Shown: one piece after another, positions 50,961-57,949 of the stretch | How the letters are laid out: the number at the start of each line of letters is the position of its first letter | Numbering within the stretch: position 1 is the first letter of the stretch | Origin: Xanthomonas sp. CFBP 8443 | GTDB lineage: Bacteria; Pseudomonadota; Gammaproteobacteria; Xanthomonadales; Xanthomonadaceae | Direction of reading: 5' to 3' | Length of the DNA: 64,000 nucleotides | Assembly: GCF_025666195.1 (NCBI RefSeq) | Contig: NZ_CP102592.1 | Coordinates: 1,736,001 to 1,800,000 of the forward strand | Program-made: the position numbers and the translations under genes | The notes under the pieces: model-generated | Told to the model about the DNA's origin: nothing | The model's input: the letters and a program-made list of their open reading frames with translations, nothing else | Database searches by the model: none

Positions 50961-52207
50961 GGCCAGGGTATCCCCAGCCCGGCGGCGACGTCGACCGCGC
51001 TGCGCAGGCCGTCCTCGTGGAAACCGAAGCCCCAGCCGGCGCCGGCGAACCAGGTGCCGCGCCGGCCCTGGATCTCGTGCTTGCGCGCCTGCGCGGCCAC
51101 CGCGGCCTGGGTCTGCAGCGGATGCCGGTAGCGCATGCGCCGCAGCACCTTGGCCGGGTCGATGTCGCCGCTGCGGTTGAGGCTGACGATCAACGGCTGC
51201 GGCGCGTCGAGCGATTGCAGCGCGTTCATCCAGTAGCTGACCGTGCACGGCGCCTCCGCATCGGCCGGCACGTGCGCGTTCCACGCCGCCCAGGCGCGGC
51301 GGTTGCGCGGCAGCACGCGCGCATCGGTGTGCAGCACGGTGTCGTTGTCCTGATAGGTGATCGCGCCGAGGATCTCGCGTTCGGCGGCGCTGGCGTCGTT
51401 GAGCAGACGCAGCGCGTCGTCGGCGTGGCACGCCAGCACGACATGGTCGTAGTGCTCGGTGTCGGCATCGGTCAGCACCGAGACGCCTTGCGACAGTCGC
51501 TGCACCGAGCGCACCGGCGTGCTCACGCGCTCCTCAACCCGCCAGCGGCTGCGCAGCGCATGTACGTAGCTGCTGGAGCCGCCGCGCACCACCTGCCATT
51601 GCGGCCGCCCGCTGAGCTGCAGCATGTGATGGTTGGCCATGAAGCCGACCAGCTGGCGCATCGGGAACTGCAGGATCCGCTGCGAGGGCGAGGACCACAG
51701 CGCCGACGCCATCGGTACCAGGTGCGCGTCGCGGAACACGTCCGAGTAGCGGTGGCGCCGCAGGAACTCGCCCAGGGTCAGCTGCGCCTGCGCAGCGTCG
51801 CTCAGCACCTGCGGCGCCTGCCGGTAGAAGCGGCGCAGGTCGCGCAGCATGCGCCAGAAGCGCGGGTTGGCCAGATTGCCGCGCTGGCAGAACAGCCCGC
51901 CCAGGCTGCCGGCGTTGTATTCCAGCCCGGTGCGCGCCTCGTGCACCGAAAAACTCATCGTGGTCGGCTGCGCCGCCACCTCCAGTTGCGCGAACAGCCG
52001 GCTCAGCAGCGGATAGTGCTGCGGGTTGAACACGATGAAGCCGCTGTCCACCGCGTACTGCGCGCCGTCCAGCTCGATCGTATGGGTGTGGGTATGCCCG
52101 CCCAGGTAGTTGGCGGCCTCGTACAGGGTCACATGGTGCTGTTGCGACAGCAGCCATGCCGAACCCAGCCCGGCGATCCCCGAGCCGATCACGGCGATGC
52201 GGCTCAT
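50957..52207 (-). CDS. COG2907-type FAD-dependent oxidoreductase
   Basis: The product is 416 residues. The N-terminal dinucleotide motif is IAVIGSGIAGLGSAWLLSQ (4-22), with the acid at the end of the second strand in VTLYEAANYLGGHTHT. Further blocks are DSGFIVFNPQHYPLLSRLF and AGAGWGFGFHEDGLRSAVDV, the FAD C-terminal box. The family includes predicted amine-oxidase-type flavoproteins that oxidise lipid or carotenoid substrates. In Rhodobacter, a gene of this class is required for furan fatty acids. It lies between the desaturase and DUF1365 genes, overlapping each by 4 bp. Confidence 0.87.
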   Translation of the reverse strand: MSRIAVIGSGIAGLGSAWLLSQQHHVTLYEAANYLGGHTHTHTIELDGAQYAVDSGFIVFNPQHYPLLSRLFAQLEVAAQPTTMSFSVHEARTGLEYNAGSLGGLFCQRGNLANPRFWRMLRDLRRFYRQAPQVLSDAAQAQLTLGEFLRRHRYSDVFRDAHLVPMASALWSSPSQRILQFPMRQLVGFMANHHMLQLSGRPQWQVVRGGSSSYVHALRSRWRVEERVSTPVRSVQRLSQGVSVLTDADTEHYDHVVLACHADDALRLLNDASAAEREILGAITYQDNDTVLHTDARVLPRNRRAWAAWNAHVPADAEAPCTVSYWMNALQSLDAPQPLIVSLNRSGDIDPAKVLRRMRYRHPLQTQAAVAAQARKHEIQGRRGTWFAGAGWGFGFHEDGLRSAVDVAAGLGIPWP

Positions 52208-53199
52208 CGTGCGCGCGCCTGTGCACGCAGCAGCCCGGCCGGCACTGGCTTCAGCTCGCGCACCAATCCGGTCCACGACAGCACCTTCAGGCCGTACCAG
52301 GTCAGGTCGCACTCCCACCAGCGGAAGCCCTGGCGCGCCGCGCCGGGGAAGAAGTGGTGGTTGTTGTGCCAGCCCTCGCCGAAGGTCAGCAGCGCCAGCC
52401 AGGCATTGTTGCGGCTGTCGTCGCGGGTGTCGAAACGGCGGCTGCCGAAGCGGTGCGCCAGCGAGTTGATGGTGAACGTGGCATGGAACAGGGCCACGGT
52501 GGAGACGAAGAAACCCCACACCAGCAACTGCGGCCCATCGGTGCCCAGCTGCGGATGGTGGCGCTGCAGCCAGCCGCCGAGCAGGAACAGCGCCAGCGCC
52601 AGCAGCACCGGCAGCAGCAGGTCGAAGCGGTCGAGGAAGCGCAGCTCCGGGAAGCGGCGCAGGTCCGGGATCGCCTCCCAGTCGGTGCGGAAGCCGCGCG
52701 GAGTCAGGAACCAGCCGCTATGGCTCCACCAGAAGCCGTGCTGGCGCGGGGAGTGCGGGTCGGTCGGCGTGTCGGTGTGGCGGTGGTGGTTGCGGTGGTG
52801 TGCGGCCCACCACAGCGGGCCGCGCTGCACGCTGGTGGCGCCGAGCGCGGCGAACAGGAACTGCACCGGTCGCGAGGTCTTGAACGCGCGGTGGGCGAAA
52901 TAGCGGTGGTAGAAGCCGGTGAGCGCGAACATGCGCAGCGCGTACATCGCCAGTGCCATGCCCACCGCGAACCAGGACACGCCGACCCAGAACACGCCCA
53001 GGCAGGCCAGGTGCAGGCCGAGGTAGGGTGCGGCGCGCAACCAGTCGATGCGATCGGCGCGGGCCTCGTCCAATTCGATCTCCGCACCGGTATCGAACCA
53101 GCGGCGCAGCGTGCGCGCCACGTTGCCGCGGTGCGGTAATGGCACCGCGGCAGACGTAGCGACGGGTGCACGGGGAGGGTCCGGAACGGCGTTCGTCAC
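52204..53199 (-). CDS. Fatty-acid desaturase, stearoyl-CoA-type delta-9
   Basis: The product is 331 residues. The three histidine boxes of membrane di-iron desaturases are visible: HRYFAHR (about 109-115), HHRNHHRHTD (about 144-153) and HNNHHFF (about 288-294), with four or so hydrophobic helices. It introduces a cis double bond into acyl chains. It is the first gene of the operon that ends in the CNMT-like gene, and it overlaps the FAD oxidoreductase gene by 4 bp. The start is a GTG at 53199; a TTG at 53238 would add 13 residues but has no ribosome-binding site. Confidence 0.85.
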   Translation of the reverse strand: MTNAVPDPPRAPVATSAAVPLPHRGNVARTLRRWFDTGAEIELDEARADRIDWLRAAPYLGLHLACLGVFWVGVSWFAVGMALAMYALRMFALTGFYHRYFAHRAFKTSRPVQFLFAALGATSVQRGPLWWAAHHRNHHRHTDTPTDPHSPRQHGFWWSHSGWFLTPRGFRTDWEAIPDLRRFPELRFLDRFDLLLPVLLALALFLLGGWLQRHHPQLGTDGPQLLVWGFFVSTVALFHATFTINSLAHRFGSRRFDTRDDSRNNAWLALLTFGEGWHNNHHFFPGAARQGFRWWECDLTWYGLKVLSWTGLVRELKPVPAGLLRAQARAR

Positions 53200-53229
53200 A
53201 GGTGCATCTCGTGGGGATTCGGATACCGA

Positions 53230-53256
53230 TACGGGCAAAGCCGCAGATCGGATGCA
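53230..53256 (-). promoter_or_regulatory. Candidate ECF-type promoter upstream of the desaturase operon
   Basis: Read on the minus strand, TGCATCC is followed after 16 bp by CGTA, which would place a start site near 53222, about 23 bp before the desaturase GTG. The spacing suits an ECF sigma factor. The motif is weak evidence: no copy was found upstream of the sigma gene itself. Confidence 0.3.
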
Positions 53257-53286
53257 CGTGTGACGTGTCTTTCATGCATGGCGTTG

Positions 53287-54060
53287 CTGGGCGGCCTGGC
53301 GCACGCGCATTTCCGAGCTTCGCCCGTCCCCTCATTCGCCCCTGGGGGCACCTTCCCCCATGGGTGTCGGGCTGTCAGCGCGCGCGGTTAGCCCCTCTCC
53401 CCTCGGGAGAGGGGTTGGGGTGAGGGTGCGTCGGCACGGACAGCCTGGCGCACCGAAATTTCCGAGGCTTCGCCCGTACCCTCATCCGCCCCTGCGGGGC
53501 ACCTTCTCCCGTGGGGAGAAGGGGAACTGCGAGGCAGTGCAGCGAGTGCTGCGGTTAGCCCCTCTCCCCCCGGGAGAGGGGTTGGGGTGAGGGTGCGTCG
53601 GCACGGACAGCCTGGCGCACCGAAATTTCCGAGGCTTTCGCCCGTACCCTCATCCGCCCCTGCGGGGCACCTTCTCCCGTGGGGAGAAGGGGAACTGCGA
53701 GGCAGTGCAGCGAGCGCCGCGGTTAGCCCCTCTCCCCCCGGGAGAGGGGTTGGGGTGAGGGTGCGTCGGCACGGACAGCCTGGCGCACCGAAATTTCCGA
53801 GGCTTTCGCCCGTACCCTCATCCGCCCCTGCGGGGCACCTTCCCACGAAAAGGGGGCCATGGTCCCGTGGGGAGAAGGGAGCTGTTGTCAGGCTGTGCAG
53901 AGAGCGCCCGCGGTTAGCCCCTCTCCCTCCGGGAGAGGGGTTGGGGTGAGGGTGCGTCGGCACGCACAGCCTGGCGCACCTGGATCTGTGAGGCTTCGCC
54001 CATACCCTCATCCGCCCCTTCGGGGCACCTTCTCCCGATGGGAGAAGGAACAGCTGGCAC
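53287..54060. repeat. Tandem array of about four 167-bp hairpin-rich units
   Basis: Units begin at GTTAGCCCCTCTCC: 53387-53553 (167 bp), 53554-53721 (168 bp), 53722-53912 (191 bp, with an insert of about 23 bp near 53843-53865) and a shorter one at 53913-54060. A degenerate partial copy precedes them (53287-53386). Each unit contains a CCCCTCTCC/GGGAGAGGGG hairpin, a TTGGGGTGAGGG tail, and a second hairpin CCTTCTCCCGTGGGGAGAAGG. Units 1-3 are nearly identical outside the insert. No reading frame in it looks genuine. The array lies between the anti-sigma gene and the desaturase gene. Confidence 0.9.
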
Positions 54061-54073
54061 CGCGGTGGCCTGC

Positions 54074-54856
54074 CTACGGCGCCAGGCGCAGCGTACTGAT
54101 GCCGCCCTTGGCGACGACCGGGCCGGTGGCCACGCCACCGGGTGCGCCGCCAGGCGGTTCCATCGTCACCGCCAGCACCGCGCCATCGCTGAGCAACGGC
54201 ATCAATGCATCGGGAATGCGCGCCGCGCGCGCCTGCGCGTCGTCGAACACGCCCATCGAGCGTGCCTTGCCGTCGGCCGGGATCAGCCATAGCTCGGGCA
54301 CGCGCTCGGCATCGCGGCGGCCGGCCAGCGGGGTCAGGGTAATGCGCTTCTTGTCGGCGTCCATCAGCACCACGTAGCCAGGCTTGCCGTCGTCCTGCAT
54401 CAGCGTCGAGGTCATCGCGATGCCGGTATCGGTTGGCACTGTCGCGGCCGGCGGCGTGGGCGTTTGCGGCGGTAGCGGCTGACGCGCGACCATCAGCGTG
54501 AGCATGCACGCCGCTGCGGTGGCGAAGCCGCCAGCGCTCAGCCAACGCCAGGCGCGCACGTTTTCCCAGAAGCCAGGCGCTGCCGTCGGCGCACGTGGCG
54601 CTGGCGCATCCAGTCCCAACGAGGCACGAATGCGCACCCACACGCGGTCGGGCACCGGCACCGGCGCGATCTCGTCGGCCAGCGGCATCAGGTGCTGCTG
54701 CCATTGCGTCACCGATGCGGCGAAGTCGCCATCGCTGTCGATGCGCTGCTCGGCGGCACGGCGCTCGTGCGCGTCGAGCACGCCGAGCACGTATTCGCCG
54801 GCCAGTACGTCGCGCGACGGCGGGGTTTCCTGCGGATCGGGCACGGAGGCGTTCAT
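54074..54856 (-). CDS. RskA-like anti-sigma factor
   Basis: The product is 260 residues. The N-terminal cytoplasmic domain (DVLAGEYVLGVLDAHERRAA, then QWQQHLMPLADEIAPVPVPD) resembles RskA-type anti-sigma domains, which lack the zinc-binding HxxxCxxC motif of ZAS proteins. One membrane helix follows near residues 102-122 (FATAAACMLTLMV). The periplasmic C-terminal domain (VPELWLIPADGKARSMGVFD) matches the anti-sigma-K C-terminal family, which senses signals and is cut by regulated proteolysis. It overlaps the sigma gene by 4 bp, so it surely binds that factor. Confidence 0.88.
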   Translation of the reverse strand: MNASVPDPQETPPSRDVLAGEYVLGVLDAHERRAAEQRIDSDGDFAASVTQWQQHLMPLADEIAPVPVPDRVWVRIRASLGLDAPAPRAPTAAPGFWENVRAWRWLSAGGFATAAACMLTLMVARQPLPPQTPTPPAATVPTDTGIAMTSTLMQDDGKPGYVVLMDADKKRITLTPLAGRRDAERVPELWLIPADGKARSMGVFDDAQARAARIPDALMPLLSDGAVLAVTMEPPGGAPGGVATGPVVAKGGISTLRLAP

Positions 54857-55410
54857 CGTTCCAGGCACGCCTTCAGCTTGGCCAGGCCGCGGCGGATCCA
54901 GCTCTTGACCGTGCCCAGCGGGGTGCCGCTGCGCGCGGCCAGTTCCTCATAGGTGATGCCTTCGAAGAACGCGGTGCGGATGAGGTCCCCGCGCGGCGGT
55001 TCCAGTTCGCCCATGCACACGTCCAGGCGCCGTCCGGCGACGCGCCATTCGGTCTCGGCCAACGGATCGCGGCCCTCGTCGTGCAGTTCGCCGGCATCGT
55101 CCAGCGCCACCGACTGCCGTGCCGGCGCGCGTGCGCGCAGATGGTCGATGGCCTTGTTGCGGGCGATCATGGTCAGCCAGGTCAGGCCGCGCGCGCGCAG
55201 CGGATCGAACTGCGCGGCCTTGCGCCAGACCGAGGCGAACACGTCCTGCAGCACGTCTTCGGCGTCGCCGCGTTGCGGCACGATGCGCAGGCACACGCCG
55301 AACAGGCGCGGCGAGGTGGTCCGGTACAGGCGCTCGAACGCAACGCTGTCGCCGGCCGCGGTGGCGACCAGCAGTTGTCCCGCTTCGTCGTGGTCTGGCG
55401 TCTCGGTCAT
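54853..55410 (-). CDS. ECF sigma factor, SigK-like
   Basis: The product is 185 residues. Region 2 has AFERLYRTTSPRLFGVCLRI and AEDVLQDVFASVWRKAAQF, then LTWLTMIARNKAIDHLRAR. Region 4 has TAFFEGITYEELAARSGTPL and GTVKSWIRRGLAKLKACLE, the HTH that binds the -35 element. It recruits RNA polymerase to its target promoters; the partner is the RskA-like protein in the overlapping gene. The desaturase-Cfa operon lies downstream and is a likely target. The SigK family in mycobacteria responds to redox change. Confidence 0.9.
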   Translation of the reverse strand: MTETPDHDEAGQLLVATAAGDSVAFERLYRTTSPRLFGVCLRIVPQRGDAEDVLQDVFASVWRKAAQFDPLRARGLTWLTMIARNKAIDHLRARAPARQSVALDDAGELHDEGRDPLAETEWRVAGRRLDVCMGELEPPRGDLIRTAFFEGITYEELAARSGTPLGTVKSWIRRGLAKLKACLER

Positions 55411-55468
55411 GCCGGGCAGCGGTGGCGTAGGTCGCGGCGATGCTACAGGCTTTCGGCGTGGACGTCGC

Positions 55469-55840
55469 TCAACGGCGCTGTCCGCGCCACAGCGCCAGTG
55501 CGGCGAGCAGCAGCAAGATCTCGAAGACGGCCAGTCCGGTCGTGGTCGGGCCCACCGGCCACAGCCGCAGCAGGCCGACGCTGCGGTAGAGCACGATCGG
55601 CACGTAGAACGCCAGCGCCAGCAGCAGCCCGGTGCGCAGCTGTCCGGTGCGGGCGAAGTAGCCGAACAGGAACGCCATGCCCAATTGCAGGCCGCCGTAG
55701 ATGACCAGGTACTCGGACTGGCCGGAGCGGTCCAGGCCGACGTAGCCGACCGCGGCGGCGGTCTGCGCCGGCAGCAGCGTGCACCACAGCGCCAGGACCG
55801 CATAGAGCGCGGCGTTGAACCACAGGTAGGCCTTGGCCAT
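55469..55840 (-). CDS. Small integral membrane protein (DUF4345-like)
   Basis: The product is 123 residues with four predicted membrane helices, starting AKAYLWFNAALYAVLALWCT. The SGQSEYLVIYGGLQLGMAFL segment and the RTGQLRTGLLLALAFYVPIV segment resemble DUF4345, but the match is by eye only. GAGGAAT lies 6 bp before the ATG. It is transcribed in the same direction as, and 58 bp upstream of, the sigma factor gene, and could be co-transcribed. Confidence 0.7.
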   Translation of the reverse strand: MAKAYLWFNAALYAVLALWCTLLPAQTAAAVGYVGLDRSGQSEYLVIYGGLQLGMAFLFGYFARTGQLRTGLLLALAFYVPIVLYRSVGLLRLWPVGPTTTGLAVFEILLLLAALALWRGQRR

Positions 55841-55912
55841 GGATATTCCTCGTCGTGGGATGGACATGCGTGCATGGATAGGCCGGTCGCCGTGGGCGTG
55901 CTGCCGTCGCGC

Positions 55913-56698
55913 TCAGCGCGCGCCGCATTGCGCGACCAGGGGGCGCTGCAGGGCCTGGTCCCAGGCGTCGTCGCCGGCCTGCGCACGCAGGCGCTCGGGA
56001 AATTCGATGCGCACCCGCGGATAGCGGCCTTGCGCATCGCGGAGGTTGCCGACGCCGCGGAACTCAAGCAGGTGCCGGTCGCTGCGCGCGTAGGCGACCG
56101 CAATGTCGGGCAGCAGGCCGCCGTACCAGGCGGACAGCGCCAGGGTATAGCGCTGCACGCCCGCATCGGCGGCGCCGGGCTTGATCTGGAAGTCGAGCGT
56201 GCGCAAGGCGCTGGGCAGCACGAAGGCGATGCGTTGCGGCGCGCCGCTGCCCAGGGCGTCCCAGTGCATGCGCAGATAGGCGTCGAACCCGGCATCGATC
56301 ACCTGCGGGGTGTCCGCCGCCGGCAACGGCGCGCGCCGTTCCGCCTGGCCCTTGGCCTGGGTGAACATCTCGCGGCCGGCGCCGGCCCGGCGCACGCCTT
56401 CGCGATAGCCGCTGCGCGCATCGACCAGTTCGAAGTCCGGAGCGATGCCGCCGTCGGCGACGCGCTTGCGCGCGAAGGCCGTGCCGTCGGCGCAGCGGTA
56501 CAGCACCAGCCGCGCCCCGTCGTCGCGCACCCAATGGCGTTCGCGGTACAGCAGCTGGCCGCCGTCGGCGGCGTAGGCCAGCCCGTCGTACTGCAGCATC
56601 GCCTGCGCCGGGACAGCGGCGCCGAGCGCGACGAGGCCCAGCAGCGCCAGCGCGCGCGGCGGCGGGACGAACGGGGAACGGGCGGTCGGCATGGGCAT
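55913..56698 (-). CDS. Secreted protein of unknown function
   Basis: The product is 261 residues with a signal peptide (ALALLGLVALGAAVPAQAML, about residues 16-35). The mature part begins LQYDGLAYAADGGQLLYRER and ends near PLVAQCGAR; a single other cysteine lies at about 69 (YRCADGTAF). I do not recognise a family. It has a beta-rich pattern with regular aromatic residues, and reads like a lipocalin-like or DUF protein. It lies 72 bp upstream of the DUF4345-like gene and may be part of the sigma-factor module. Confidence 0.7.
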   Translation of the reverse strand: MPMPTARSPFVPPPRALALLGLVALGAAVPAQAMLQYDGLAYAADGGQLLYRERHWVRDDGARLVLYRCADGTAFARKRVADGGIAPDFELVDARSGYREGVRRAGAGREMFTQAKGQAERRAPLPAADTPQVIDAGFDAYLRMHWDALGSGAPQRIAFVLPSALRTLDFQIKPGAADAGVQRYTLALSAWYGGLLPDIAVAYARSDRHLLEFRGVGNLRDAQGRYPRVRIEFPERLRAQAGDDAWDQALQRPLVAQCGAR

Positions 56699-56790
56699 GC
56701 GCGGCGCTTCCGAGGTGGATGACAGCTAGCAATACGCGGCGGGCGCCGATCCGGATGCGCCGGCGGTCGCGTCGGCGACGCATGCCGCGC

Positions 56791-57201
56791 TCAGCGCAGC
56801 TCGATGCAGTCCACCGGGCAGGCCGGCACGCACAGTTCGCAGCCGGTGCACAGCGGCGCCAGCACCGTGTGCATGTGCTTGGCGCCGCCGACGATGGCAT
56901 CGACCGGGCAGGCCTGGATGCACTTGGTGCAGCCGATGCAGTCGGCCTCGATCACGAACGCCACCTGCGCCGGCTTGTGCGTGCCGCGGCTGCGGTCGTA
57001 GGGCAGCGCCGCGGTGCCGAGCACGCGCGCCAGCGCGCGGGCGCCGGCATCGCCGCCGGGCGGGCAGCGGTCCACCTGCGCCTGCCCGTGCGCCATCGCC
57101 TCGGCGTACGGACGGCAGCCGTCGAAGCCGCACTGGCCGCACTGGGTCTGCGGCAGCAGGCGATCGAGGCGTTCGAGCAGGATGTCTTGGATGGGCTTCA
57201 T
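56791..57201 (-). CDS. Orphan soluble RnfB-like ferredoxin-type protein
   Basis: The product is 136 residues. An RnfB-type [4Fe-4S] domain has [20 protein letters not shown] (about 20-39), and RCPPGG supplies the last cysteine. Two ferredoxin clusters follow: [16 protein letters not shown] (about 88-103) and [16 protein letters not shown] (about 118-133). It lacks the N-terminal membrane anchor of RnfB and no other rnf genes are near, so it acts as a soluble electron carrier. The gene is 49 bp downstream of the HAD phosphatase gene. Confidence 0.88.
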   Translation of the reverse strand: MKPIQDILLERLDRLLPQTQCGQCGFDGCRPYAEAMAHGQAQVDRCPPGGDAGARALARVLGTAALPYDRSRGTHKPAQVAFVIEADCIGCTKCIQACPVDAIVGGAKHMHTVLAPLCTGCELCVPACPVDCIELR

Positions 57202-57250
57202 GACGGATTCGGCGCGTCGGATGCGACGCGCTGCAGGACGAGGGTCAGGG

Positions 57251-57853
57251 TCAGGCGACGCGGTGGCCGCCGTACCAGCGCTCGTGGGCCAGCGCCAGCA
57301 TCGGCCGGTCCTCGCGGCTGTCGCCGTAGGCGTAGACGCGCGGATAGGCGCCCACATCGTAGCGCGCGCGGATCAGCCGCGCCTTGTGCGGCCCGCAATC
57401 GCCATCGGCGTAGCGGCCGGTCAGGCGGCCGTCGCGCGCCTCCAGGCGGTTGCAGATCAGGTCCAGCCCGTGTTCGGCGCACCACGGCTGCAGGTACAGG
57501 TCCAGCGACGCGGACACCAGCGCGATCCGGTGGCCCTGCGTGCGATGCCAGGCGATGCGCTGCATCATCTCCGGCCGCAGCAGCGTCGGCAGCACCTGGC
57601 GCGCATACGCGTCGGCCTGCGCGGCGATCTCGTCGGCCGCACGGCCGGCGAACACGACCCGGGTGACCCGCCTGCGGATCGCCTGCGCCGACACCAGGCC
57701 CAGCCGATAGCTGGCCAGCCACGGTCCCACCGACCACTTCGCCCGCGCCAACTGCTGCGGCGTGGCGACGCGGCGCAGGAACCGCGCATAGCTGTCGGCG
57801 ATGGTGACCGTGTGGTCGAAGTCGAACAGGGCCAGGGAGCCGGGATTGGGCAC
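57251..57853 (-). CDS. HAD-IB family phosphatase
   Basis: The product is about 200 residues. HAD motif I is [11 protein letters not shown] (DxDxT), motif II is [11 protein letters not shown], motif III has Lys in GPHKARLIR and motif IV is [12 protein letters not shown]. This matches the HAD-IB subfamily, close to phosphoserine-phosphatase-like SerB2/CicA proteins. The start is unclear. The GTG at 57853 gives [12 protein letters not shown]; the only frame upstream consists of repeat sequence (locus d), so the N-terminus was rewritten by the repeat. Confidence 0.8.
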   Translation of the reverse strand: MPNPGSLALFDFDHTVTIADSYARFLRRVATPQQLARAKWSVGPWLASYRLGLVSAQAIRRRVTRVVFAGRAADEIAAQADAYARQVLPTLLRPEMMQRIAWHRTQGHRIALVSASLDLYLQPWCAEHGLDLICNRLEARDGRLTGRYADGDCGPHKARLIRARYDVGAYPRVYAYGDSREDRPMLALAHERWYGGHRVA

Positions 57854-57949
57854 TTGGGGATTCGGGATTCGCAAAGGCAGCTCATGCAGCGGATCGAGCA
57901 AGGGACCCGCTTCAACGAATCCCCAATCCCGACTCCCCAATCCCGGCCT
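57837..57949. repeat. Dispersed repeat, inverted pair between the HAD gene and metG (locus d)
   Basis: The left arm, 57837-57871, reads GCCGGGATTGGGCACTTGGG and contains the probable HAD start codon. The right arm, 57916-57949, reads AATCCCCAATCCCGACTCCC and ends next to the metG stop (57950). Confidence 0.85.

Noticed and set aside
53287-54060. CRISPR array
   Set aside because: Units are 167-191 bp and nearly identical throughout, with no short repeat/unique spacer structure and no cas genes nearby.
53388-54704. A 438-codon minus-strand frame repeating 'PTPLPGGEGLTAALAALP'
   Set aside because: It consists of the tandem hairpin array translated by chance. The repeated peptide reflects DNA repeats, and the frame is not supported by an RBS or known protein.
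54074-54856. ChrR-type zinc anti-sigma factor
   Set aside because: No HxxxCxxC motif or cupin-like domain; the layout (single membrane helix plus RskA C-terminal domain) fits the RskA family instead.
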